Assembly: GCA_025055115.1 (NCBI GenBank)
Contig: JANWYJ010000058.1
Location: 1 to 64,000, forward strand
Origin: Gemmata sp.
Lineage (GTDB): Bacteria > Planctomycetota > Planctomycetia > Gemmatales > Gemmataceae
Length of the DNA stretch: 64,000 bases
Direction: 5' to 3'
The position numbers and the translations under genes are program-made. This document shows positions 44,300-52,454 of this stretch, piece after piece. Numbering within the stretch: the stretch's first letter is position 1; every line of letters begins with the position of its first letter. The notes beneath the pieces were generated by a model. The model had not been told where the DNA came from, did no database searches, and saw only the letters and a program-made list of their open reading frames with translations.

Positions 44300-45775
44300 A
44301 TGGATGCTCTTGTGCCTTTTCGTTGCGATGCGATCCCGGTCGCAACACCGGCGACCGCTGCTGCGGCTGTGGAGTTACTCCCGGCCCCGGACCCCTGGAA
44401 AGTGGCGCGTTGGCTGAGCGATCTGCCCCATCTGCTGTTTCTCGATAGTGCCGCCACAGACCACCCCCGAGGCCGCTACTCCTATGTCGCCGCTGCTCCG
44501 CACAACATCTGCCGGGGACCGGCCCCCGCGGCCGCCGACGAGCTGTTCTCCAGCCAACGGGCGGTTCTGGCCTCATTTCGCCTGACTCCCATTCCCGGCC
44601 TGCCACCCTTCCAAGGCGGTATCGCCGGGTTGTTTGGCTACGGCCTTCACCGCAGCCTCGAACGCATTGCACCCTGCCGTTTCGATGAGTTTGCCGTCCC
44701 GGATTTCGCCACCGCGGTTTACCCGTGGGTGGTCAGTTTCGATCATCGGCAACAGCGGGCTTGGTTGGTTGCCACTGGCTTCCCCGCCACCGGACCAGCT
44801 CGCGCCGACCACGCCCGCCAGCAACTCCAGCAAGTCCTACAGTGGTTGCGTTCTTCCACCCCCCCGCATCAGCCCGGCGCGTCGCCCACCACGCAGGGAA
44901 TTGTCGCAGCGAGCGATTTGTGCCCCCAATTTCCTCTCCCCCACAGCCGAGGTGTGACAAGTAACTTCCGCCGCGACGATTATGAAGCCACGATCCGCCG
45001 CGCCGTGGACTACATTCACGCCGGGGATTGTTTTCAGGTGAATTTGGCGCAACGGTTACTGGCCCCCCTCCGCGACGACCCCCTCCGCCTTTACGACCGC
45101 CTCCGGCAACGCAACCCAGCGCCATTTGCCGCCTACTTCGATCTGGGCGATTTCCAAATTCTCAGTGCGTCCCCAGAACGGTTTTTGCGGCTTCATCCCC
45201 ACGGCGAAGTCGAAACACGGCCCATCAAAGGCACCCGTCCCCGGGGTCGCACACCCGAAGCTGAAACCACCCTCCTGCGCGATCTCACCACCAACCCCAA
45301 AGACCGCGCCGAGAATGTGATGATTGTCGACTTGCTGCGCAACGACCTGGGCAAAGTTTGCGTCTGGGGTTCCGTTCGCGTGCCGGTGGTATGTGAAGTG
45401 GAAAGCTTCCGATTTGTCCATCATCTGGTTTCGGAAGTGCGTGGGCAACTGCGGCCGGGCTTAGGCCCGCTCGATTTGCTCGTCGCGGCGTTCCCCGGCG
45501 GCAGCGTCACCGGCGCACCTAAAGTGCGCGCCATGGAGATTATTGCGGAGTTAGAACCGACGGCCCGCGGCCCGTACTGTGGCTGTCTGGGTTGGATCGG
45601 CTTCGATGCAGCTATGGACACCAATATCTTGATCCGCACATTCACTGCAGGCCGCGGATGGCTGCAATTCCCCGTCGGCGGGGGCATCGTGGCCGATAGC
45701 GACCCCGCCCGGGAATACGACGAAACCCTCCACAAAGCCGCCGGCTTACTCCAGAGCTTGTCCCCCGCAGAGTAA
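44300..45775 (+). CDS. pabB: Aminodeoxychorismate synthase component I
   Basis: 491 residues. Converts chorismate plus ammonia to 4-amino-4-deoxychorismate, the step before 4-aminobenzoate. The chorismate-binding domain has DYEATIRRAVDYIHAGDCFQ, SPERFLRL, the PabB-type PIKGTRPRG (TrpE proteins have PIAGT), DRAENVMIVDLLRNDLGKVC, GGSVTGAPKVRAMEII and FPVGGGIVADSDP. The lysine of PIKGT favours PabB over TrpE. No glutaminase or lyase gene is adjacent. 4-Aminobenzoate is needed by folate and by the beta-RFAP synthase encoded 4 kb away. Confidence 0.92.
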   Translation: MDALVPFRCDAIPVATPATAAAAVELLPAPDPWKVARWLSDLPHLLFLDSAATDHPRGRYSYVAAAPHNICRGPAPAAADELFSSQRAVLASFRLTPIPGLPPFQGGIAGLFGYGLHRSLERIAPCRFDEFAVPDFATAVYPWVVSFDHRQQRAWLVATGFPATGPARADHARQQLQQVLQWLRSSTPPHQPGASPTTQGIVAASDLCPQFPLPHSRGVTSNFRRDDYEATIRRAVDYIHAGDCFQVNLAQRLLAPLRDDPLRLYDRLRQRNPAPFAAYFDLGDFQILSASPERFLRLHPHGEVETRPIKGTRPRGRTPEAETTLLRDLTTNPKDRAENVMIVDLLRNDLGKVCVWGSVRVPVVCEVESFRFVHHLVSEVRGQLRPGLGPLDLLVAAFPGGSVTGAPKVRAMEIIAELEPTARGPYCGCLGWIGFDAAMDTNILIRTFTAGRGWLQFPVGGGIVADSDPAREYDETLHKAAGLLQSLSPAE

Positions 45776-45886
45776 CCGCCGCCCACACGTGTTCGCTCTG
45801 ATCAGCCGGTCGCCACGAGGAACCATCAGCCTCGATACCCGAAAAATGGAACCACTCGAAATACACTCTCCATGCCGACAACCAGC

Positions 45887-45948
45887 TCCATGGAGAAAGG
45901 ATGGCATCGGCCACACTTCCATGGAGAAAGGATGGCATCGGCCACACT
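45887..45948. repeat. Exact 31-bp tandem repeat
   Basis: Copies 45887-45917 and 45918-45948 (TCCATGGAGAAAGG...CCACACT) are identical and abut. Confidence 0.95.
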
Positions 45949-46026
45949 CAAAAGGAACCACTCCGGCGCACACCCAGCACGAAAGCGGTCTTCTCCGTAG
46001 CCAGTGGCCGCGATCCCTTCACCTGC

Positions 46027-46239
46027 GGCCCAAGCCAATCATCCGCTGCGCTGTGGTATCATAGCGCCTAGAAATTGTGACGATTGTATCGTCGCGAATT
46101 TCAGAAGCCAGTAATCCGCTGCGCTGTGGGATCATAGCGCCCGCCAATTTTATCATTTCCTTTGATCATCACCGGCTTCGTTTCATCACCTGCTTCGTTT
46201 CTCTGCCCCTGTGGCCCAAGCCAATCATCCGCTGCGCTG
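46027..46239. repeat. Three-copy dispersed repeat
   Basis: GGCCCAAGCCAATC...GCGCTG at 46027-46053 and 46213-46239 (identical, 27 bp), and a diverged copy at about 46106-46141. The first two positions by order (46053-46068 and 46126-46141) also share a TATCATAGCGCC/GATCATAGCGCC extension. Confidence 0.88.
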
Positions 46240-46451
46240 ACGTCTCATCGTCCACCGCCAGAGGTTCACCAGCCCCTGGCGCGCTCGAAGTTCACGAAGG
46301 GGCGCGAATGTCGATGAGTGTCGGGTTTTGTATATTTTTGTATATTTATGATGTTGTGTTCAGATCGCAGCAGAAAATTGAGCAAAGACAATATTTCTCC
46401 CGATCTGCAGCATGCACAACGACTTCGGCGCGACATTCTAACATTCGCCGA

Positions 46452-46467
46452 CGTTCCACGTGGAACA
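46452..46467. promoter_or_regulatory. parS-like ParB-binding palindrome
   Basis: CGTTCCACGTGGAACA, whose 14-bp core GTTCCACGTGGAAC (46453-46466) is a perfect palindrome. It matches the 16-bp pseudomonad-type parS TGTTCCACGTGGAACA at 15 of 16 positions. parS sites are bound by ParB-CTP clamps and mark the origin-proximal chromosome. Sequence match is direct; function is inference, and no parA/parB or dnaA gene is in the window. Confidence 0.6.
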
Positions 46468-46648
46468 TATCGACAAAAATAGACATCCACACTGCCGGAC
46501 AACCGCCGGACAGTTGGCCACCGCCAAGCAGCGGCGCCAGCGAACTGCGCACCTACCCAGTTCGCACCACAACGAGCCACCACCGTCAGGTCGGCCGTCG
46601 GTCTTGGCGGAGGAACCACCGCACAAGTAGCCAAACTGGCTAGACCCA

Positions 46649-46709
46649 TTGCTGTGTCGAGGCTTTTGCACAAGCGCCCTTGCTGTGTCGGGGCTTTTGC
46701 ACAAGTGCC
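46649..46709. repeat. 30-bp tandem repeat, 31-bp period
   Basis: TTGCTGTGTCG(A/G)GGCTTTTG... at 46649-46678 and 46680-46709, differing at two positions. Confidence 0.92.
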
Positions 46710-46806
46710 GCTGTACACGCAAGGAGACGTGCAACCCTTCAGGCCACGCCCCAAAGAGCGTTCATCCATGCCGCGGGCTGATCCGATGTGACTCCCGCCC
46801 TAAGTT

Positions 46807-48966
46807 TCAGTCGTTCGGAACGCGGCCCGCGAAGCATTCGGCGGCTTGGCGATACTGCCGAAGCGTTTCATAGGCACGACCCATCAGTTTCAAGACCTCG
46901 GCTGGGTCCACGCCGGCACGATGGACCAAACGGCGGCAAGTTTTGAGACATTCCTCCACCTCGCCGTCGCGAAAAGCGATTTCTGCCAGCCGTAACTCGG
47001 CCTGCGGCCCTAAACCTTGGGGATCAGTGGCGGCGATGGCGAAGTACCGCGACCGCGCGGCTTCCCGTTTGTCGTGAAGGAAGTACCATTCCGCGGCTGC
47101 AAACGTCATCTGAATGGCCAGCGGACCGCGCAGTGATGCAGTGGCACGATCGTAGAGGAGCACCATCTTTTCGGGATGGTGCAATTCGCGATAGACCTGA
47201 CCCACGAAGAAGAAACCCGCCGGACCCAGGTCACGACCTTCGTTACACTCACCGATAGCCTGTAGCAGGCGCGCACGACGACTGTCGGAAGGTCCCCTGC
47301 GGTATTGCTGGAGTGCTTCCATGAAGGCCACGAGTTGTCCATGCGCTTCCCGAGTTGAAAAACGGGTTTCTTCGAGCCATGCCCGGATGCTGTGGTCGCT
47401 GCCTTTGAGCCATTCGCAGAGGCATAAGCCGAGCGTGGCCGCTGAGATCACTTCCCGGGTTCGGCTATCGCGGGCGGTGGTGAAAAATTTCTGGGCCGTC
47501 GTAATATCGCCTGTATCGAGATGAGTTCGACCCACCCACCACCACGCATAGTCCACCCATTTCGTCCGTGGGGCATGATCGACCAGATTGATGAAGCGGC
47601 TGCGGGCGGCCGAAAATAAGCCCAAACGGAGTTCGGCCAATCCCAAGTTGTACAGGGCCTCGGCCATAGCGGTGGGCGACTGTTCCACAACATGCTGATA
47701 CGCCCGAGCCGCCTCGTGCCAGCAGCCATCGAGAGAGTAGAAATTCCCCAACCACACCTGGATGCTTGCCGCCAGGGGGTGCGCCGGCGCGGTGGCCAGA
47801 AGGCGTTGAAACGCTTGGGCCACGGTGGCACGTGCTGGAGGTGTTACCCCTGGTTGCACAATCAATGCCTGTGGCTCGATGTGATAACGGAGGCCGAACC
47901 GCCGTGTCAAAGCGGCCAGGAAATCCGCCAGCGGCAGGGATTCGACATTCACCGCGGTCACTTCGTGGGCCAAGGTTGGCGTGACGGAGGCATCCAGTTG
48001 TAACGGTCGCTGCAGACTTTGGGCAACGTGTTGCAGAAGATCAACAATGGGCCGTTCGGCCAGGTGAGCCGTAACTTCGTAGCCGCCTGGAACATCGGTT
48101 GCGGGCCGAAGTTCGAGGGCGTTGGGAAGCGAAGGGCCGGCGCTGCCTGTGGGTGGTGTGTCTGGCGGCAGCCAGTCGTAATAGCGATCGAATTGGCCAG
48201 TTAGCGCTGGCCAGGCCACCGCTTCGGCATCCAGAGGATCCAAGGCGCGAACGGGTCCAAGGCGCAGGGCCTCGAGCTGGGCTTGCACAAAGCGGCATTC
48301 GTCGCCGATGGCCGTACCGTTGCAATCGGGATGCCCTGAGCGCAACAGCACACGATCCACCAGGTTCTGAGCCGTGACGAGATCACCACGGGCCACCGCG
48401 CAGCGTGCTTGGCCCAACAAAGCCCGTGCCCACGCTGCCTGATCGCCACGGGGTGGTTCGGCCCGGTGATACGCCGCGACGGCTTCTTTCAAGCGTCCTA
48501 AGGCTTCCAGGCACACCGCTTCACGATAACTCCAGCTGCGCGCGTCGGCCGCTGTCGGGGGTGACGCCGACGCTTGACACACGGCCAGCGCTTCGGCATA
48601 GCAGCCAGCGCGAATGAGCGTATCGATGTGCATCAGCACCGAGTGCGGCGCGAATTCCGGCGTCGTGGCGACGGCTGAGTTTGTGGCATCGTCCGCCGCT
48701 TCTGCGGGTGGATGCCATTTCTTCTGGAGCATGAACTGGCCAACAGCGCCTCCCATCAGGCAGAGGAGAAGTACGATAGGGACCCCAATTTTCCGCCGGC
48801 CCGAAACAGGGGAAGCAATGGGTTCCCTCGGGGCGGTGGCCGCAGTGGCAGCAGCTTCGGCTTCGGCGGCAGTCCCAGCGTTTTCCAAGGCGGTGGCCGC
48901 AGCAGGTTCCGTCGTGGTGTTCATGGGCGGTTCCGAGGGAACAGACCTAGGTTCTGGCTCTAACAT
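46807..48966 (-). CDS. Membrane-anchored TPR protein with STN-like domain
   Basis: 719 residues. A low-complexity Ala/Glu/Thr cytosolic start (50 residues) is followed by one membrane helix at ~60-80 (IGVPIVLLLCLMGGAVGQFM). The exported part has TPR-type helices (YAEALAVCQASASPPTAADA; LKEAVAAYHRAEPP), then a central STN/secretin-short-domain-like segment (PIVDLLQHVAQSLQRPLQLD; ESLPLADFLAALTRRFGLRY), then more TPRs (AMAEALYNLGLAELRLGLFS; AWWWVGRTHLDTGDITTAQK). It probably scaffolds an envelope complex. No operon partner: convergent with pabB, divergent from the FlgM-like gene. Confidence 0.8.
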   Translation of the reverse strand: MLEPEPRSVPSEPPMNTTTEPAAATALENAGTAAEAEAAATAATAPREPIASPVSGRRKIGVPIVLLLCLMGGAVGQFMLQKKWHPPAEAADDATNSAVATTPEFAPHSVLMHIDTLIRAGCYAEALAVCQASASPPTAADARSWSYREAVCLEALGRLKEAVAAYHRAEPPRGDQAAWARALLGQARCAVARGDLVTAQNLVDRVLLRSGHPDCNGTAIGDECRFVQAQLEALRLGPVRALDPLDAEAVAWPALTGQFDRYYDWLPPDTPPTGSAGPSLPNALELRPATDVPGGYEVTAHLAERPIVDLLQHVAQSLQRPLQLDASVTPTLAHEVTAVNVESLPLADFLAALTRRFGLRYHIEPQALIVQPGVTPPARATVAQAFQRLLATAPAHPLAASIQVWLGNFYSLDGCWHEAARAYQHVVEQSPTAMAEALYNLGLAELRLGLFSAARSRFINLVDHAPRTKWVDYAWWWVGRTHLDTGDITTAQKFFTTARDSRTREVISAATLGLCLCEWLKGSDHSIRAWLEETRFSTREAHGQLVAFMEALQQYRRGPSDSRRARLLQAIGECNEGRDLGPAGFFFVGQVYRELHHPEKMVLLYDRATASLRGPLAIQMTFAAAEWYFLHDKREAARSRYFAIAATDPQGLGPQAELRLAEIAFRDGEVEECLKTCRRLVHRAGVDPAEVLKLMGRAYETLRQYRQAAECFAGRVPND

Positions 48967-49099
48967 GGGCTACAATCGGCTGGAATGCCAGCGCGTTTGT
49001 GAATGAGGAGAAGTTTGGGCAACTTTTTCTGAAACTGACCGATGATAAATGCGCTGAGGCGTCAACCGCCTTGGGGAAAGTCGCCCCGGAGAGCCGGCT

Positions 49100-49399
49100 A
49101 TGCGTATTGATCCCACAGGAGCATCGCCCTTATCGGCCCAGCCGCTGGGAGCTGTTCCCCCGGTGGCCCGGGCGGGGGATTCGCCCAGTCCGGTAGTCGA
49201 TGGGGAGTCGTTCATGCTTTCGGCGGATTTGGCCGCATTATTGCTCGCAGTGCGTCAATCGCCGGAAGTACGTGCCGAAGTGATCGAAACCGTTGCAGCG
49301 CGATTGGCAGAGGGCCTCTATCAGTCACCGGAAGCCGCGGCGGAGGCTGCCCATGCACTATTGAATTCAGGCGAGCTAGCGCCGCCGGCAGCGGAGTGA
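49100..49399 (+). CDS. FlgM-like anti-sigma-28 protein
   Basis: 99 residues; GGAG lies ~12 bases before the ATG. The N-terminal 35 residues are disordered and Pro/Ser-rich. The C-terminal helical part (MLSADLAALLLAVRQSPEVR then VETVAARLAEGLYQSPEAAA-type residues) follows the FlgM pattern LS..a..l...VR...V..l...i..G.Y......A..LL. FlgM binds and inhibits the flagellar sigma factor FliA and is exported through the finished hook. No flagellar gene is nearby, so the call rests on pattern and size alone. Confidence 0.55.
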   Translation: MRIDPTGASPLSAQPLGAVPPVARAGDSPSPVVDGESFMLSADLAALLLAVRQSPEVRAEVIETVAARLAEGLYQSPEAAAEAAHALLNSGELAPPAAE

Positions 49400-49416
49400 A
49401 CGGGCTACGGCCTTCG

Positions 49417-49621
49417 CGTATCGCCGCTTCCTGAGCGGCACCTTGAGCATGCTTGATCTAACTGCCGAATCAACCGCTTCGCGCTCTGGGCGTATCGGCG
49501 CTTCCTGAGTGGCACCTTGAGCATGGCTTTTCGACCTGGTGCCCGGTCACGATCAAGCAGTCCGAATGGCAGGCCGGCGCGACAGTTTCCTCATGATGGC
49601 TTTTCGACCCGGTGTCCCGTC
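49417..49621. repeat. Two interleaved direct repeats at the beta-RFAP synthase 3' end
   Basis: A 35-bp unit (CGTATCG(C/G)CGCTTCC...GAGCATG) at 49417-49451 and 49491-49525, and a 26-bp unit (ATGGCTTTTCGACC...) at 49523-49548 and 49596-49621. The last copy holds the terminal codons (HRVEKP) of the beta-RFAP synthase gene; 49523-49548 is an echo of them beyond the stop. Confidence 0.88.
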
Positions 49622-50532
49622 GCGATGCGGGCTACGAACGCTGGGATGCGCTGCCCCCAACGTGCGATCAATCCCTGGGCGCTAGCGCTATCTTCGACCA
49701 CGGCGAAAACGGTAGGCCCCCACGAGCTTTGCCCCACCGCGTGAATACCGCAACGGCGGATGGCGGCAATCAGTTCGGCCACATCGCGCGAAGCGTAGAC
49801 GCCGCCTTGGGCGACCGCAAAGGGTTCCCCGGCTTTGCGGTTGAACTCGTAGACCGCTTCCCCGAAAGCTGGTAAATCCCCCCGACGGGCGGCTGGCAGA
49901 ATCCCTTGTTCGGCAATTGTTCGCAATATCTCAGCCTGGCCGTCAGTGGCGGCCGCAAAGGCACGCTGTTCCGAGACACCGTACCACCGCCCCGCCACCG
50001 GCGGAATGAACAGCACCACGCGCCATGCCGTGGGGAGGTTCACATGCGCCAACAGCGGGGAGATGGTTTCGCCGGGTTGTTTGCCAGCTTCGATAATCAG
50101 GCCTCCCGCATCGAAACCATGAACGCCCACGGCCGATCGTTCGCCCCGGCCCACCCGTTCGGCCAGTGTCACGGCGGGTCCATCCCCTTCTTCTCCGGCC
50201 ACTGCGAGGGCTTTGGCCACGGCCAGCGCCAACTGTGTACCGACTCCCAGGCCGATGTGTTCCCGCGGACAACGTTCCACCAGAACTTGAAATGCCCGCC
50301 GGCGGCATTCGGGCAGCGATACCAGAAAGCGCGTGGCGAAGTGCTGCGCTCGGCTGGCCAGCACACCTTCAAATTGCGACGATGCCGCAACCCGGGCCGC
50401 GACCACGACACCCGGTTGGTCGATCATCAGCCCGACCCCACCGAAGATGCGTTGTTCCGCCGGGGGATGATCGCCACTTGGTACATGGAACAAGCCGAAA
50501 TGCAACCGGCTGGGAGCGACGACGCGAATCAT
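49591..50532 (-). CDS. Beta-ribofuranosylaminobenzene 5'-phosphate synthase
   Basis: 313 residues from the ATG at 50532. It joins 4-aminobenzoate to PRPP with loss of CO2 and PPi, the first committed step to tetrahydromethanopterin. GHMP-kinase-type fold: VVAPSRLHFGLFHV near the start, FGGVGLMIDQPGVVV, HIGLGVGTQLALAVAKALAV (glycine-rich motif), RGERSAVGVHGFDAGGLIIE and SSWGPTVFAVVE. Its start overlaps the DUF447 stop by four bases (ATGA), a pairing well known from C1-metabolism clusters of methylotrophs and planctomycetes. Confidence 0.9.
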   Translation of the reverse strand: MIRVVAPSRLHFGLFHVPSGDHPPAEQRIFGGVGLMIDQPGVVVAARVAASSQFEGVLASRAQHFATRFLVSLPECRRRAFQVLVERCPREHIGLGVGTQLALAVAKALAVAGEEGDGPAVTLAERVGRGERSAVGVHGFDAGGLIIEAGKQPGETISPLLAHVNLPTAWRVVLFIPPVAGRWYGVSEQRAFAAATDGQAEILRTIAEQGILPAARRGDLPAFGEAVYEFNRKAGEPFAVAQGGVYASRDVAELIAAIRRCGIHAVGQSSWGPTVFAVVEDSASAQGLIARWGQRIPAFVARIATGHRVEKPS

Positions 50533-51104
50533 CGGCTCGCCTCCACTTGCTGCCGATGGGCTTCGAGCAAGGCCATCGCCGCTTGTTCCTGCGGTCCGCC
50601 GGTCTTGTCCACAATCACCCGCAATTTGGCGAACTCCGCGGCTACCTCCGCGGGCGGCAACACGTGGAGGCGAGTGGCCATGATAGCGGCTTCGACAATC
50701 GCATGCTTGGCCCGGTTGAAGCCGAACCAATCGCGACCACGCCCAGTGTGAACGACATCCGCAATCAGAGTATGACGTTCGCCGCGTTCATCGCGAGCAC
50801 GGACAACGAATTCCAAATACCGGCAGCAATCGACAAGGACAAAGCCGCGAATCCGTTCGGCCGCACGCACCGGTGGCAGTTCCCGAAGGGCACCGATGGC
50901 GGCTTGAGCCAAAAGGAGGGCATCGTCGGTAATGTGAATCACTCCTTGCGGGTGTCGGCAGAGGTTGCGGTAGGTTTGCGACGATGGAAACAAGCGCAAG
51001 GTGAGCTGTGAGCTATCCGCATCCACACGCGGACCCATCGGGGCCAGATGGGCCGAGCCGTCGGCATCGAGCGTTGTGACCAAGGCTTCGAGGATTAACG
51101 CCAT
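50529..51104 (-). CDS. DUF447 (H4MPT cluster) protein
   Basis: 191 residues. Begins ILEALVTTLDADGSAHLAPM then GPRVD, the DUF447 start resembling an FMN-binding split barrel (NITDDALLLAQAAIG-type segment, FGFNRAKHAIVEAAIMATRL). DUF447 genes accompany methanopterin genes in methylotrophs and archaea; a flavin- or pterin-related role is inferred from this company. Translationally coupled to the beta-RFAP synthase. Confidence 0.87.
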   Translation of the reverse strand: MALILEALVTTLDADGSAHLAPMGPRVDADSSQLTLRLFPSSQTYRNLCRHPQGVIHITDDALLLAQAAIGALRELPPVRAAERIRGFVLVDCCRYLEFVVRARDERGERHTLIADVVHTGRGRDWFGFNRAKHAIVEAAIMATRLHVLPPAEVAAEFAKLRVIVDKTGGPQEQAAMALLEAHRQQVEASR

Positions 51105-51630
51105 TTCACCTCAAACGGCACGCGTGCTTTCATATGTTGGGGAGGAACGGTGACCATAGCCGAGCCGGGGGTGTGAGTTCGGTGGTTCACTGGGGTGACG
51201 ATGCGCACCAGTCCCGGGCACGGGACCGGCGGTTAGCCCGCCGGGTGGGGGTTCGGTGGTTCACTGGGGTGACGATGCGCCGGCCCTCCGCAGGTCAGAA
51301 CCGCAAGGGGTGTGTCGCTCCAATGGCCCACCGAGAAAGCGTCTTGCCGCCTGACTTCTCAGGCTACCGACGGCATGATCGCCAGTATCCTCCTCGAAGT
51401 TGGAACTATTCTAGCACGACCTAGGCCCGTGTTGAAACATCCGGGTACAGACTACTCACGCTGGGGAGCCGAGGTTGTGTCATCCGAGGAATTCTCGGAT
51501 TGTGGGTATTCTCGGTGTTCGAGGGATTTTGTTTTTGACTTGCCCCCCCGTGTGTGTTACTTGTAAGCCGCTGTGGAAATTACCGCCCGAGTTCGCCTCT
51601 GTCATTGCCTTGGGGAAGGAGACCCATCCC
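51105..51630. other. Leader region of the CsrA-receiver gene, with a 30-bp repeat
   Basis: No gene seen. A 30-bp direct repeat (GTTCGGTGGTTCAC...GATGCGC) occupies 51177-51206 and 51251-51280. Nearer the gene, CCGAG-GAATT-CTCGG (51484-51498) forms a short inverted repeat, and ATTCTCGG occurs again at 51509-51516. Confidence 0.5.
51535..51563 (+). promoter_or_regulatory. Tentative promoter of the CsrA-receiver gene
   Basis: TTGACT (51535-51540), 17 bp, then TACTTG (51558-51563), about 70 bp before the ATG at 51631. The -35 is good, the -10 poor, so this is a weak call. Confidence 0.25.
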
Positions 51631-52359
51631 ATGTTGGTACTGACCCGTCGTGTTGGGGAACGGATTGTCTTCCCGACGTTAGGCATCACCGTCGAGCTAC
51701 TGCGTGTGGCGAAAAACAGTGCCCAAGTGGGGATTGCCGCTCCCCCGGAGATTCGCATTCTCCGGGAGGAGTTGGGCGGCACAGCGACCGAGGCAGCGGC
51801 ACGCCAAGCCCGGCACGACCGGGCCAACGCCCTCAGCAAAATCACGCTGGCCGTTCACTTAGCGCAGAAACAGTGGGCCGCTGGACGAGCCGCAGACGCC
51901 GAACGCACCCTGTCGGCGGCGCTGGTCGCCCTCGAAGAACTCGATAAGCCGCGGAAAACGGTTATCCGTGAGAAACCCTGCCATGCCCTGATTGTCGAAG
52001 ACGACCTCAATCAGCGCGAACTGTTGGCCAGTTTGCTGGTGATGAGCGGTTGCGAATGCACCACCGCCGCCGACGGCGAAGACGCCTTGAACTTCCTGCG
52101 AACTCATCAACTGCCCGACATTATCTTCCTGGACATGGCCATGCCGCGCTGCGATGGTCCCGAAACACTGCGCCGCATTCGTGCCGACAAACGGCTGGCC
52201 AAACTGCCCGTCTACTCGATGAGCAGCACCAGCCCCAAGGAAGTGAACATTCCGGTGGGTCCGAACGGTTTCGATGGTTGGGTACCGAAACCCCTCAACC
52301 CCCATACCCTGTGGGAATTGATTCAAACAGCGGCTCAGGCCAAAGTGGTGGACAACTGA
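51631..52359 (+). CDS. CsrA fused to a response-regulator receiver domain
   Basis: 242 residues from the ATG at 51631, with AAGGAG about 12 bases upstream. Residues 1-48 are a full CsrA/RsmA domain: MLVLTRRVGERIVF at the start and VGIAAPPEIRILREEL, with Arg45 at the position of the RNA-binding Arg44 of E. coli CsrA. Residues ~52-112 are a helical Ala/Arg-rich linker. Residues 115-238 are a CheY-like receiver: acidic pair in VEDD (E123-D125), phospho-acceptor D168 in IIFLDMAMP, Ser/Thr at 198-200, Lys220 in VPKPL. This predicts a post-transcriptional regulator whose mRNA binding is controlled by phosphorylation. No histidine kinase gene is adjacent. Confidence 0.92.
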   Translation: MLVLTRRVGERIVFPTLGITVELLRVAKNSAQVGIAAPPEIRILREELGGTATEAAARQARHDRANALSKITLAVHLAQKQWAAGRAADAERTLSAALVALEELDKPRKTVIREKPCHALIVEDDLNQRELLASLLVMSGCECTTAADGEDALNFLRTHQLPDIIFLDMAMPRCDGPETLRRIRADKRLAKLPVYSMSSTSPKEVNIPVGPNGFDGWVPKPLNPHTLWELIQTAAQAKVVDN

Positions 52360-52454
52360 GAGCTGGGTAATCAGATTCCGGGTGATTCTGTCCAACGCGC
52401 GGCGCGATTCGGGTGGATGCCGTGCCCGGGCCAGCATCTGGGCGGCTGGAATGT

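Larger units (their letters stand above)
45776..46806. other. 1-kb convergent intergenic region, locally AT-rich
   Basis: Both flanking genes end here. No ORF in it has coding character. It holds three repeat families (45887-45948, 46027-46239, 46649-46709), an AT-rich stretch at about 46320-46410 that includes two TTTGTATATTT-like tracts, and a parS-like palindrome (46452-46467). Confidence 0.6.

Noticed and set aside
44300-45775. Anthranilate synthase TrpE
   Set aside because: The PIKGT motif and lack of trp neighbours favour PabB.
46320-46360. dif/XerCD recombination site in the AT-rich stretch
   Set aside because: TTTGTATATTT tracts resemble the dif centre, but the two XerC/XerD arms do not match any consensus in the right spacing.
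46266-46769. 167-residue minus-strand frame over the parS-like site
   Set aside because: Cys/Arg/Ser-rich translation that tracks tandem repeats, no RBS, no recognisable fold.
45776-46806. oriC with DnaA boxes
   Set aside because: Only an imperfect 7-of-9 match (ACATCCACA) was seen, no dnaA/dnaN neighbour, and flanking genes converge on the region.
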